From Tilletia caries (lineage: Eukaryota; Basidiomycota; Exobasidiomycetes; Tilletiales; Tilletiaceae): a DNA stretch of 64,000 nt. Position numbers and translations under genes: made by a program. Position 1 is the stretch's first letter, and each line of letters begins with the position of its first letter. The stretch spans positions 1,674,001 through 1,738,000 of the forward strand of contig JALUTQ010000046.1 of the NCBI GenBank assembly GCA_032718865.1. The letters are read 5' to 3'. Below, piece after piece: positions 43,622-54,970 of the stretch. The notes under the pieces were generated by a model, which was given only the letters and a program-made list of their open reading frames with translations, did no database searches and was not told where the DNA came from.

Positions 43622-46600
43622 TCAGGACGTCCCCCTCAGCTCCTCCCACGTCGGGTTATTCACCACGACGCTCTCCGCACCCACCGCCCCCACCGCCGGC
43701 CCCCTCCACTTCGCAACGACCTCCAACCTCACCCCGCCATCGAGCCGTCCGTGCCGCTCACCCGCTTCAAGCGCCCACAGCGCCAGCCCCACCGAGTTCG
43801 TCCCCGAATAATCCAAAATCCCACGGGGCACGGGGAAGACGTCCTGTGGACCCAAGGAGGGGACGTACTTCCCCATCTGCCACCCGTTCACATAGAGCAA
43901 CGCCCTGTACTGCGGTCGTTCGCCCTTATCCTTGTTCTTGAGGATGGCAGGGAAGCGGAAGGCCAAACTGACATCGTGCGTCTCCAACCCGGGCACGTCC
44001 AATCCGAATTCAGCGCGGAAGAACCCAACGCCCGGCTGGCCGCGGGTCCAACCGCGTCCGATCCCTTCGAGGGGCGAGCGACGTTCCCAGCTGTCCGTGC
44101 CGTTGAAGCCGGGTAAATGCCACCCCGCCCGCTCAGCGAAAAGACCGCCCTCGTTCAGATGCGAGCGTACGCGGTCCGGTGCGTCTTCGCCGTGCAAGTT
44201 GCCCGCGAGGTGCCAAGTGACGTTGATGCTCTCCCTTTTCCGTTCTTCTTGAGGAGGGCGTGAGGTGCTACTGCGATGATGGTGGTGGTAGATGAAGTCG
44301 TACGAGATGATCCCTCGCGGAAGCTTGACAGCCTCGTACTGATCCGTCGAGCTGGCGCTCTTGAAGAAAGGATGATCAGCGCCGGCGCCGTCCTCCTTCA
44401 GACCAATTGGCAAATCACCATACTCCATCTCAATCCCCGTATGATCCTGAACGATGACCAGACTCTGCTCGGCCCCGACACCGGGTACCAAGTCCGACGG
44501 GCCAAAGGTGAATTCCTTCTGCACAGCTCCGTGCGCCTTGTCGCCCGTCGCCGAGCCGAGGAAGCGTCCGTTCAGCCAGACCGAAAACGCAAAGAAACGG
44601 CCTCCCTCCAGATGGAGCTTGATACCCTTCAACTCGTCCGAAGGAGTAGAAGAAGACGAGTTGAGCCTAAATCCACCCCGCCAGAGAATAAAGTTCCCAT
44701 GAAATCCATACTCGCTCGCGAAGAGCACCTGCCCCTGCGTCTGCACTAGCGCATCCTGGAAGTACGGATTCACCGTATCCTCCGCCGTCTTATTGGCCCG
44801 GACGAGATGCTCGTCGAATGGGAAATCAGCCTGGAGTTCCGGCAGACTGTCCGCGTACGTCCATTCGAGATCCTCGAGCGAAGGGGGTGTCCACGTCGCC
44901 ACGTCGTCGCTCAACCCGGGCAAACCGACCGACTTGATGGGCCCATCCTCGAGGAAGGGCACAGACTCACCGTTCCAAGTGACCGTCTTGACACTCTGTC
45001 TCGCAACGAATTTCAACAAGGTAGTCACGTTCGTTTGACCTTCAAACCGCAGTTCCGAGCCGTCGTCGGAGTACGTGGCCGATCGGACCAGCCCGGGCTC
45101 GCTGAGGTAGGACAGCACCGTATCTTGAGCGCCTAATTCCCAGAAGTTGGCGAAACCCTCGACGGGTCCGTTGGCGATGATGTTCGCTTGCAAGCGGTCG
45201 ACGGCGGAGGGATGCGCGTAGACGAGCAGGAGGGGGACGCCACCGAAATCAAAGTACAGCCAGCTGACGTCGTCCCCTTCCGATCCTGCTCCCGCTGCCG
45301 CTGTGTTGCTCGTATTGCCCTTGGGATCGTACGTGATCTCCGTCCGGTTCACTCCCGGCGTAATCTGAACCTGGCCGCCCGGCATCTGCTTGATCCCGTG
45401 CTCGAACGCAGACGCAGACGTACCCGGGGGATGGGCAAAGACAGTCTCGATCGGTCCCGCCTCAGGCTCGGCATACATGACCAAGACGTCAACACCGTCG
45501 ATGGCGCCAGCGAAGAAGAGCGAGGCCGTCGTATAGAGCAAATGATGTCCGCCCGGCAGCGTCCGATCGGTACAGATGACCTGGCTGGCCCGACCTGCCA
45601 ACGCCAACTTGGCCCCGGACGCACGAGGCAAGCGCTGTAAACCCTGCGAGGTATTGACAGCAAGCTCGTACCTCGTCTCCTCGCGCGAGGAAGAATCCGT
45701 ATGCCGAACGAAGTAGAACCCGGCGTTCGTCTCTGGGTTCCGAAGCTCGGTCACCATCAGCCCATCATGCCGCTTCCTAACCGAGACCCGCTCCGTCTTG
45801 GCGAGGTCCGGGAAACTTCGAATCAGGTGCGCCAACGCCTTCACAGCGCCGTACTTAGGCGTCAACTGTCGACTCTCCGAGATGGGCGCCGCGTAGTCGT
45901 ACGAGGTATACACGTCCGGACTTGCCAGGCCGCCCCAGTTCGTGCCTCCAAAGCCCATGTAGAAGGAAAGCCATGTGACACGCTGGGCCAGCATCGCCTC
46001 CGTGGCAAGTCTCGTGAAAGCCGGACCCGTAAGCTCCGCGCACGCTCCGAAGCCCTCACCCCCATATGGGTCGTACGACCCACCCTGCCACTCCGGAATC
46101 ATGAACGGCTGATCGGGGTTCGTACGCTCGTGTCGGGCGAGATAGTCGTCTGGGATCTGCTGCCATTTGTCAGGGTGGGAGCAGTCGAAGCCGAGCGGGT
46201 ACGAGTCGAGGCCCCAGAGGTCGACGATGTCCACAAAGGAGTTTTGCTGGCCGATATCGTTGTAGGTGATGGGTACCCAAAAGCCTTGATCCTTGTAAAA
46301 CTGAACCAGGCTGCGGATGTAGGCGTCCCGTTTAGGGCCAGCGTGATACTCGTTGTCTGCCTGGACAGCAATGACGCTGCCTCCGGACACTCCTTTCCCC
46401 GGGACGTCCCCGTCCCAAACGAGTTGTCGAGGCTTGACCACATCGGAAATAGCAGTCAGGTACGGCGTCCACGCCTGTTCCCACTCTGTCGCATTCGTCC
46501 GAAGCGTCGATCCCAGCCGGGTCGTCCACGTCGCCATTCCTCCCGCGGTCGTCTCCGCATTGATGTAGGGACCTGGTCGGACGATGACGAAGAGGCCGAC

Positions 46601-47184
46601 TTCTTTGGCGAGGTCGAGGAAGGCGCCGAGATCATGCATGTGGTCGAAGTTCAGACTGGCTGGATCAGGCGTAGGCTGCATGAGCCCCCAGTGGGTGTAT
46701 ATGCTGGGCGAAAGACGGAAGGGATTCGATCAGCCAGGCGTTGCTATACTCTGTGCAGAACTCAGACTCACCTAACGCAATTGAAGCCAGCGACTTTGAA
46801 CTTCTCGAGAACGTCCCTCCACAGCCCAGGTACAGGCAGTCGCCAGGGATGGAACTCGACGGAGAAGAGGAAGGTCCGTTTACCAGCAAGGACCATTGAG
46901 TATTGGTCCCACTGGACCGCCTTCTGATCCGTGCCCCGAGCCCGACGAAGATCCCCCTCGTCCTCCGGCCCGCTCTTGATGACCGATTCGATAGAAGGAC
47001 CATCGGCCCATGCGAAGACGTGCTGTCCAGCATCACTGCTCTGCGATGGAGCATCTGACGGGGACATCCACGGGGCGGGCGATGCGATGCAGAGGGTGGC
47101 GAGCAAGGTGAACGTAAAGCTGGCCAGTACTGCGGCCAGCAGGGACCTCGACGGCCTCGTATTCCCCCTGATCATGACTCTCAT
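43622..47184 (-). CDS. Secreted beta-galactosidase, glycoside hydrolase family 35
   Basis: Likely releases terminal beta-galactose from plant or other polysaccharides outside the cell. Exons 47184-46772 and 46703-43622; 1,164 residues, within the range of large fungal GH35 enzymes. A hydrophobic signal segment follows a basic N-terminus ([20 protein letters not shown]). The TIM-barrel has [31 protein letters not shown] (formed only after splicing), [22 protein letters not shown] with the acid/base Glu in NEY, and FMIPEWQGG with the nucleophile Glu. [11 protein letters not shown] follows. C-terminal jelly-roll domains end [10 protein letters not shown]. Several N-glycosylation sequons are present. 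The upstream ATG at 47175 is an alternative start. It lies downstream of, and in the same direction as, CDC27, with a 247-bp spacer. Confidence 0.92.
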
Positions 47185-47431
47185 TCTTTTCCTGATACGC
47201 ACGCACACGCAATCTGTCCTGCTCTCTCTTCCGAAGCGGTCGAGGATCAGTGTAGGTCTGGACTCTGGAGACAAGTTGGAAGGGTACGGGGAGCTGTGGT
47301 GATGGTCAGGCTTGTGGGCACGTGCGCGCTGGAGACAAGAACAAAGGGAATACATAATAAATCGCCTTTGCGGAGAGGTGCTAGAGCGGGACAATATTGG
47401 GGGGTGAATTGCTTGCGCAGTAGGGTAAGGA

Positions 47432-50400
47432 TCAAATATCAAGCTCCATGCTCTGCTCTTCCGACATGAACATGCTTCCGTCCCCAGTGGAGGCCGACAT
47501 CCCCGCCGCTGCCGAAGAAGTCGTCGACACGCTCAAGTTCGCCGCCGCTTGTCCGGGCGAAGGCATCGACGGCTGGTGCTGGTGCTGGTGCTGCTGCTGC
47601 TGGGGCTGTGCGTTCTGCGCATGCCGATTTGCGCGGCCCCGGTACGCATTTTCGCTGTCCTCGCCCGCGGCCGTTTGACGAGGTTCGACATTCTCGCTCT
47701 CGTCCTCATCATGGCCAGGGATCCGATCATCGCCGTCCGAATCACCCTCATCCTCCTCCTCTTCTCCGGTCCCATCCGACTCGTCATCGTCAGAGTCCTC
47801 ACCGTCCTCACCATCCGAGACATCGTCGTCGTCCTCGTCGTCCTCGTCGTCCTCATCATCCAAATCCTCCTCGTCATCCTCATCATCCTCGCTCGGAAGC
47901 GCACCCTCCGCCATCGCTTCGTCCGTTACGCGAGAGGCCCCAGACTCCTCCGGTCCGTCCTCGAACACCTCCCCACTCTGGTCGACAGGGTACATGCTCG
48001 AGTCGACCGTGCTGTCCATCGCGCTCATGTCGACGGTTCTTCGCCCACCCTTGAGCGCGGTACGAGCACCTTCGCCCATGGCCTTGACGATGCGAACGTT
48101 CTTCGGATCGAGATCGATGGCAGCAGCCAGGTGGAAAGCGATCTCCTCATGATATGCGCTCGGCGGCACAGGTTCTTGCGCAGCCATGCTTGTGCTCTTG
48201 TCGCCTCCTCCACCCGTTGAGCCGTAGTTGGGATCAGCGAATTGACCATGTCCAAGCCGCATGTACGACTTTGCGAGCAGGATGTGCACTCGCGACTCGT
48301 CGGGAACGAGCTCAGCAACGCGAAGCAATTCTTCATGCGCGTCCTCGTAGTTCTCCATATGCGACAGTAGCTCGGCACGCTTGAGACGCGTCATGGCGAG
48401 CTTGGGCGACATTGCCAACGCAGCGTCGTACTCGTCCAAAGCCTCCTTCCATCGCCCTTGAGTCTCGAACGTCTGCAAAAGGTAGCATAACGTGTCAGTT
48501 TCTGTATGGAAGGCAGGCGTCGTGAGCGACAATATACATAGAAGAACTCACATAACCCAGCAGATCCTTTAAAACGGCATGGTGGGGATTGATCCCGATC
48601 GCCTCCCGATAATGCGCCTCCGCCCAATCCGTCTTCTGAATCTTCAAGAAAATCTGACCCAGCCCAGCCCACGCATTCCAATGCCTCATATCCACCCGAA
48701 TCGCACTCCGGAAAAAGCCCACAGCACGCTCGAGCTGAGAGAGCTCAATCGCCTCGTAGCCCGCCAGCGTGTACGCATACGCACATCCAGGTGCGATCAG
48801 CGCAGCACGCTTGAACGCCCGCATCGCCTGCGCATGTTCGCGCTGCAGCGCAAACGCATTCCCACACGCGATGTGCGTCTCGGCCGCATTGGCGTCCAGC
48901 AAGCCCAAATCTTGGGCAAGCGCAGACAGCTTCACTTCCCGGTTCAGATGGAAGAGAACGAGACTGAAGATGTCCATATGCCGCGTGGGCACAATCGCAC
49001 TGGAACACGAAGACGACGGCTGAGCGATGTTGCGCCGAGCGGCGTCGAAATGGCGTTCCGCCTCGGCGTACCTGGCCGAGTCATGGGCCGCCCGACCCAA
49101 CAAGCACCGCACCGGCTCCGTGTTGAGTACAGCATCCGAGATACCCAGGCTGAACGGCGAGTCACCGTAGACAGCCCGATTGGTAGCAAGCTCAGCCTGC
49201 TGCTCTTCCGTCGTTGCCATCGTTCCGAGAAGCGCACGAGTGACATCGTCAACGCTGCGGAGCAGGTAAGCAGTCTTGCGCCCTTCATACAGTCGCACAG
49301 TACGATAGGCCTCCGCAAGCTGCCTTACTGTCGACAGGACGTCCATGTCCACATCCGACCACAGCTGAGCCACTTGAGATGCCGCTGCCTTGGCATCTGA
49401 GATCCGCGCCTCAGCTTCCACCCGCTTCGCTCGCACGGAGTCCAGCTCAGCCGCAGCGGCACTCAGAGCGGCTGCCGCTGCATTTGAAGTCCCAGTCGTC
49501 CCATTCGTCGCACCAGCAACACCGAGCCGACGAGTCCCCTTCCCGGTGGCCGACGCAGCCGCATCTGACCGACCTGGCAAGGCAAGTGAAGTGACTGAGC
49601 CCGTCCCAAGACTGGAATCTGTAGAAGAGGAAGACTTCGGAGCCCTCCCGCCCAACGCGTCAGGGCGAGTCGATGTCATCCCTCCCGCTCGACTGGCCGT
49701 GCTCGAGCTCGAACTGCTCGCACCTGCAGGCACCCGGCCTTGTGCACTCCCAGCCTGACTACGACCCAAAGCCGTGGACTTCGACACCGTCGTAGTCGAT
49801 TGAGGACCCCGACCAGCCCCAGTTCCCGTTCTCAAGCCCGTAACAGTTCCCGGGACGGCGCCGCCAACTCTTCTCCCAGCCGCGATACCACCACCCACCG
49901 CCGCACCCGTCCCAGCGCCCACCCGAGTCCTCGCCGCGGCAGCCCCAGCAGCGGCCTGAGCATTCGTCCGCGTGCTGCGTCGAACAAGCGCGCCCTTCTC
50001 GAACTCCCGCACGAGCCCAACGGGCGCAGCATCCTCCAGCAGATTCTGTCTGCCCTCCACCAATGCCGCGCCGCTTTCCGTAGCCGGCATGTCATCCACC
50101 AGCATGAGCTCGTCGTCAGCCAGACCCATCGCCGACTCGCCGGTGTCGGCGCGCGACGGATGACCCTGACTGCGCGACAGGGCATGGCTGCCCACGTTCG
50201 TCCGCGCCGTGGTCAGCGTGCGTGCAGACGCGCTGCTCGCTATCGCCGATCGTGAACCCGCTCCCGCTGCAGTCCGATTCTCCGATGACGGGCCCGGGAA
50301 GGCGGGCACGCTCCGACTCGCGGCGTTCCGAGTGCTGGAAGACACACTCCCGTCAAGCCCGGATCGGGCGCGCTTGTTGGAGCCTGGATTGCCGGCGGCC

Positions 50401-51761
50401 GTGCTGCGAGCCCCCGTCGTAGTCCGTGAGCCCGCGCGAACAAACGTGGGCAAGCCGTTGCTCCCCGCCGTGCCGGTACCAGATCGCCCCTTCTCCAACT
50501 GAGCGGATGCTCCGTTCGTGGAAGCTTTGAGCCGGCTGGTAGCCTGACTTTGTGATGATGCTGTTCCGCCTTGAGATGCTGAAGACTGCGGCTGCGATTG
50601 TGATTGTGATTGAGAAGCTCCCGCTCCTCCAGGTGCCGCAATACCACTCCCTCCGCCCAATTGTCTCCACTTTGTCTCCGCCTCCGCCTCCTGCGCGACA
50701 AGCTGTACCAGGAGCGCCTCCCAGTCCGCCATATTGTCCGGCAAGAACTCCTCCAGGCCGTGTAACCCGAGCTCAGTGTGCGACCACCTCTTGAGGGTAT
50801 CGGTACAATTACCACCATCCACCACTCCCCGTTGTGAGCCGACGCGTGCGACATCGCAGAGTCCCGCCCACGCTGCCCAATTCCACCGGTCGGCATCAAG
50901 CGCTGACTCGAAGGAAGATGCAGCTTCGGCCAACCGGTTCCCCTTGGCGGCGAGATGTCCGAGAGAAGTGAGCGTCTGGGATTGTTGAGCAAGCGAGGTG
51001 CTTGTCTGTCGTGGCGAGACCAGGACTTTGATTGGCTGCGAAGGTCGCAAGTTGGATGTGGATGGATCGGCAGCAGATGAAGTGAGAGAGGCAAGAAGCG
51101 CAGCCGTACCATCATTCCCCTCATCCTGGATATGCTCGCTCCGCGTTTGGGATGGACCCGCCGCAGGAGTGACTATGCCCGGTATGATGCCCAAACCAGC
51201 CAAGCCAGCAGGCGCCTTCCCCCTCGCGTTCATCGCAGCCAATCGCGATCGGAATCCAGACGCGTGGTCGACGGTCCAAGAGAGCGCGTCATGTGCTTCG
51301 GAGAAAGCAGAAAGCGCCGAGCTGGCCTGTGCGAAGAGCGTTGCGCATCCGACGTCCTCATAGACGCCCGCGGGCCCGCCCTGGAGCAAAGAGATGGCCG
51401 CATGAGCCGCTGCGCTGGAGATGCCGCCGATGAGTAGGCCCGGAGCCGCAGTGACGGGAGAAGGACAGCCCGCGGATGTGGATGGAGAGAAAGGGAAGGG
51501 ATCGGCGCCTGCGAGGATGCAGGCTGCGAGGAGTCGTCGTGCTGGGATGGAGTTCGGGAATCGGGCGAGGGCGAGGAAGGAGAAGAAGGCGGCTGTGATG
51601 TAGTCTGGTGTGGGCAGGGTGGGCAGTCTGGATGCTGCTCTTGATGAGGAGGAGGATGCTGCTGCGTCGGTTGAGATCCCTGTGAGGAAGCGGTTGGCGA
51701 GTCCGATGAGACGGTCGTGCGTGAGGATAGCGCGGGACTCTGGCGTTGCTATTCTTTCCAT
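47432..51761 (-). CDS. CDC27: Anaphase-promoting complex subunit 3 (CDC27), TPR protein
   Basis: A scaffold TPR subunit of the APC/C ubiquitin ligase, which binds co-activators and drives mitotic exit. Exons 51761-48552 and 48472-47432; 1,416 residues, longer than the usual 750-900. N-terminal TPR helices cover about 1-190, with the APC3-type [15 protein letters not shown] and [11 protein letters not shown]. About 600 disordered Ser/Ala/Gly/Thr-rich residues follow. C-terminal TPRs include [80 protein letters not shown] and, after the 79-nt intron, [20 protein letters not shown]. The tail is a long Asp/Glu run followed by Gln/His-rich sequence. An acidic tail of this length is unusual for the family. 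Confidence 0.88.
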
Positions 51762-53032
51762 CTTGGCAGCAGTGACTGTCGCTGTCGCTGATGCTTCGAT
51801 GTTGTTGTTGCTGGCTTCCGTGCTTTGATGAGGGGAGCCCGATCGTAGAATGTGCCGACTGCCGAGACGAAAGCAAGCGTTTGGACCTTCTTCCCGCCCC
51901 AGCTCGTCTCCTTCGAATCAGCAGGACCGCACGCGTCTGATTCTTGCGCGTTCCTGGCTTCGCTGTGCTTCGTGTGCGTGTGTGTGTCCTGGCGAAAGCT
52001 GAAAAGTAAAGGTCGCGTCTGTTGGTGGTCTTGCTGGCAACGGGGAGAACGCGACGAGGGTCTGTGTTTAGCACGTACCCATATTGTCCGATAAGATTGG
52101 TGTTTTGACCTGATGAGGGAAAGGGGTTTTCAGTTTTCACCCTGTTAGCATGGGCTTTCGGACCAGCAATAATTGTCATTTCATCCTGGATCCACAGCGA
52201 TTTGAGGCTCTCAGGACAGGCATTCCGCCGGCTGTCAATGTCATGGCGCCCATGAACACACTCATTTACCCTGCTAAGTTGAGGCAATACACCACGATGG
52301 ATGGCCTTTCGGCCAGTGAACTTTGGTTATTTCTTTAGGCAAACACAGCATATAAAAGTATGGGCTTATATATACGAGCAGTTGGATTTACCGGTACCTT
52401 TAATGGGCCTAGCCTTCAGCCGAAGCCTAGCAGCTGACTGGCCTCTTGTTCAGTAGGGGAGACTTTGATGCGCAGCAAGCGTGTGGATTAATCGTAAACA
52501 GGATGTCGGAAGGTACCAGGACTACATAAGAGGGAGGAGGTAAAGGAAGTAAGGCCTTGTAGAATAGATCTATCGAAGTCTGAGTCTCAGTAGTTACATA
52601 TTCTGGTGTGAGACTCTGAGGTGCCCACTGTGCTAAGTGCTACATATATATATAACGAGGCAGAAATCCTGATTTGACCGGAACGAAATAACATCCAGTG
52701 ACGGTCAAATGACATATGTTATCCGTTAAGATGACTATCCTTCTAAGGTGGAAATATTGCTTTTAATCTGGTCAAAAGACTGTCTGAACGTGAACGATTG
52801 CCTGCTGTTACACGATGGAAATACCGAAAAGTTACAGGCTGAAAACCCTGTGGCAGCACGGCCAAAAGCCCTATGTCATCACTCAGAGATGAAGGCGAAA
52901 AGCCTGTTGGGAGAGGTCGGAAATATTAACTTGCGCTTTAGGTGGAATCACCGTCTGGACACGCTGGACCACCTGTGTGGTGAGGTGGAAAGAAAATAAG
53001 TTCCGACAATAAACCATTTTGGCTCCGGAGTA
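51762..53032. other. CDC27 upstream region grading into the repeat island
   Basis: The first few hundred bases form the CDC27 promoter. From about 52100 the base composition becomes more AT-rich (for example TATATATATA near 52646) and short repeats of the GCCGAAGCCT / GAAAAGCCTG kind appear. I see no supported gene. This is the left edge of the transposon-rich segment. Confidence 0.45.
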
Positions 53033-53062
53033 CGAGGTGGAGGGCAGAAGTCTTCGAATGAA
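53033..53062 (+). repeat. Left terminal inverted repeat of the Tc1/mariner element
   Basis: 30 bp, identical to the reverse complement of 54348-54377 and bordered externally by TA. Confidence 0.9.
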
Positions 53063-53117
53063 CACAACACCAAACACCATAATTCTCATACTCTCTCCGT
53101 TCACCACAATACCAACC

Positions 53118-54260
53118 TCACACTTTCCAGTCACAACCACACATATGACAATAGTAGAAGTTGAAGCAATGGAGATATTTGAGAGTAAGAAAAAAAATTA
53201 CTCGGAAAATTGACCGTGGCGCTGGCCGCTGCCTGACGACCTTGACACGTCGGGGCATATCGTCGATGTACTTGTTGAGATGAGCTACTTCGATCTTTGC
53301 CCACTCCTCTTTGGCCGCCTCCCAAAGCTCGTCGGGCTTGGCCTGGCTGAGGTTACGAGCACGAAGACGGGACTTGAGCAGGCGCCAAGCCTTTTTCGAT
53401 CGGGTTGAGATCCGGAGAAAGTGGCGGGTGAGAATGGCGCTGAATACCCGCCTCCTTCCGAGCCTTGTTGGTAGCCTTCGAGTTATGAATGGAAGCGTTA
53501 TCTTCCACGACCTTGTAGGGCGTGAACTCCTCGAGCTCACACTGCAGCACAAAGGGGCGTAAGGCCCCATTAATGACGTGCTCAATGTAGCGTTTCGAAT
53601 CGACCTTGCGGTAGCCCGTTCCCGACAATCGTACCAGTGGAGACTTCTTCCCGTAGGCGATTGCTGCCCAGATCATAACCGTTTTGCGAGCCGTTCTGAA
53701 GCTCCTAGAAGTGTTCTGAGGAACCGCAGCGGCTCCTCGAAAGCGGCTGACGAAGGGCTTGCGCCTAAGGTTAGAAGTGTCCAAAGAACACTCGTCCGTG
53801 AAGATAATTCGGCGCCAGTCAGTAATCCGGTTCTTATTTGCCCAGATTTTTCGCTTTTTGACCGCAGCAACACTCAGTGCTGGACGTTCGCGGGCGATAT
53901 AGCGCGCTATGCCATGCTTGTGAGCAATGCGCCTAACCTTCCACGGCTTGATGGGTAGGTCGTGTCGGGTCAGATTTTCGGCGACGCCTCGCCATGTCGC
54001 CCATCGCATCAACAGCACGGTGCGGACTACCCGACGACAGTCCCGTGCAGACAGCGTAGGAGGACGAGCCGCTGCGCGGGAGTGTGTTATGTGACTTTGT
54101 CTTTTTCCCAGCGTGCCTTTGTGTAGGCAACGGTACTGGGGCTGCAGCCGATTTGTTTGGCAATGTACTCGTATGTATGGCCCATTTCAATCATATATTG
54201 AATACGGCCACGCCTGGAAGGCGTCAGAGGAGGTCTACGAGCAGCAGCAACACGCGGCAT
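53118..54260 (-). pseudogene. Tc1/mariner DDE transposase remnant
   Basis: The N-terminal helix-turn-helix part reads MPRVAAARRPPLTPSRRGR with HTYEYIAKQIGCSPSTVAYT, then hits an in-frame TAA at 54087-54089. A second segment in another frame has the catalytic motifs IIFTDECSLDTS (first Asp), YKVVEDNASIH (second Asp) and LSPDLNPIEK (third acidic residue, in the DD34D/E layout). A further frameshift at a short A run near 53390 moves the C-terminal part (AWRLLKSRLRARN) to a third frame. At least one stop and two frame changes make it non-functional. Confidence 0.85.
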
Positions 54261-54347
54261 TGTGTTTGTGTAGAGAAAATGTAGAGATGCTAAGTGTGTG
54301 AAGTTGGGAGAGGGTGTGGTGAGGTGGTGGTTTTGGTGAATTTTAAT

Positions 54348-54377
54348 TTCATTCGAAGACTTCTGCCCTCCACCTCG
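54348..54377 (-). repeat. Right terminal inverted repeat of the Tc1/mariner element
   Basis: 30 bp, identical to the reverse complement of 53033-53062 and bordered externally by TA. Confidence 0.9.
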
Positions 54378-54589
54378 TATTCGGGACCCCCAGGCTCCGG
54401 AGCACAGTGAGAGCGCTCGAGAAATTTGTGACTGCAACAGGCTTGCCTTCGTCTGGGTATTCTGTCCTCTCCGCTGCGTGCGACTCAATTCCACGCACGC
54501 ATTTCGTTGTTTCCGACTCTTGGGCAACAAAGTGTTGGCAGCAGTGGTATATAATTTTCATTCCAGAATTGATTAATGATGAATACCCC

Positions 54590-54671
54590 CGATCGTATAG
54601 AGGTTATGATGTGTAATTGCAAAAGCGTCAAGTCTGGGGTTCGAGTCTCACAAATATCAAATATTTTTTTG
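54590..54671 (+). ncRNA. tRNA-like sequence with pol III-type boxes (pseudo-tRNA or SINE head)
   Basis: GATCGTATAGAGGTTATGA resembles the D-arm/A-box of eukaryotic tRNAs. About 45 nt later comes GGGGTTCGAGTCTC, a good B-box/T-arm. A run of seven T lies soon after (54664-54670), as at pol III genes. The acceptor stem does not pair and the anticodon arm is poor, so a functional tRNA is unlikely. Confidence 0.35.
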
Positions 54672-54780
54672 TGTTTATTTTTATTTTTTAATTTCATCCT
54701 ACAATCGCTGGACTTTCATGGCTCGCAGCACCTTTCTGCGGCGCTGGGAATTCCCAATTTGCTCAATGTCATGCTGTCCA

Positions 54781-54970
54781 GATCACTCCCATGATACTCG
54801 GGAGTATTGCTCTGGAGCGTACCAGAGTATTCTGCTCCGGAGGTGCTCCCGAAGACCCGAAGACCGCAGAAAATACTCGGGAGTGACTCTGAGGGAAGTT
54901 GTCTCCACTCAGACCCCGAGTCACTCTGGAGTACTCGGCCGAGTCTTCCTGAAAGACTCGGGCAGTCTGG
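54781..54970. repeat. Field of short palindromes around ACTC-GG-GAGT
   Basis: Imperfect palindromes recur, for example ATACTCGGGAGTAT at 54794-54807, ATACTCGGGAGT at 54873-54884, GAGTACTCGGCCGAGTC near 54930-54946 and GACTCGGGCAGTC near 54955-54967. The segment could fold into several hairpins. Origin unknown; a miniature element remnant is possible. Confidence 0.55.

Larger units (their letters stand above)
53033..54377 (-). mobile_element. Tc1/mariner element, complete ends, decayed coding region
   Basis: A 1,345-bp unit bounded by TA on both sides (53031-53032 and 54378-54379). Its perfect 30-bp terminal inverted repeats begin CGAGGTGGAGGGC at 53033-53062 and 54348-54377. TA target duplication plus a DDE transposase remnant identify the superfamily. 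Intact ends with a broken gene suggest a non-autonomous but possibly cross-mobilisable copy. The flanks outside the TA both carry GGCTCCGGAG (53021-53030 and 54393-54402). Confidence 0.88.

Noticed and set aside
45701..46927. 408-codon frame antisense to the beta-galactosidase
   Set aside because: Shadow frame opposite a conserved GH35 catalytic domain.
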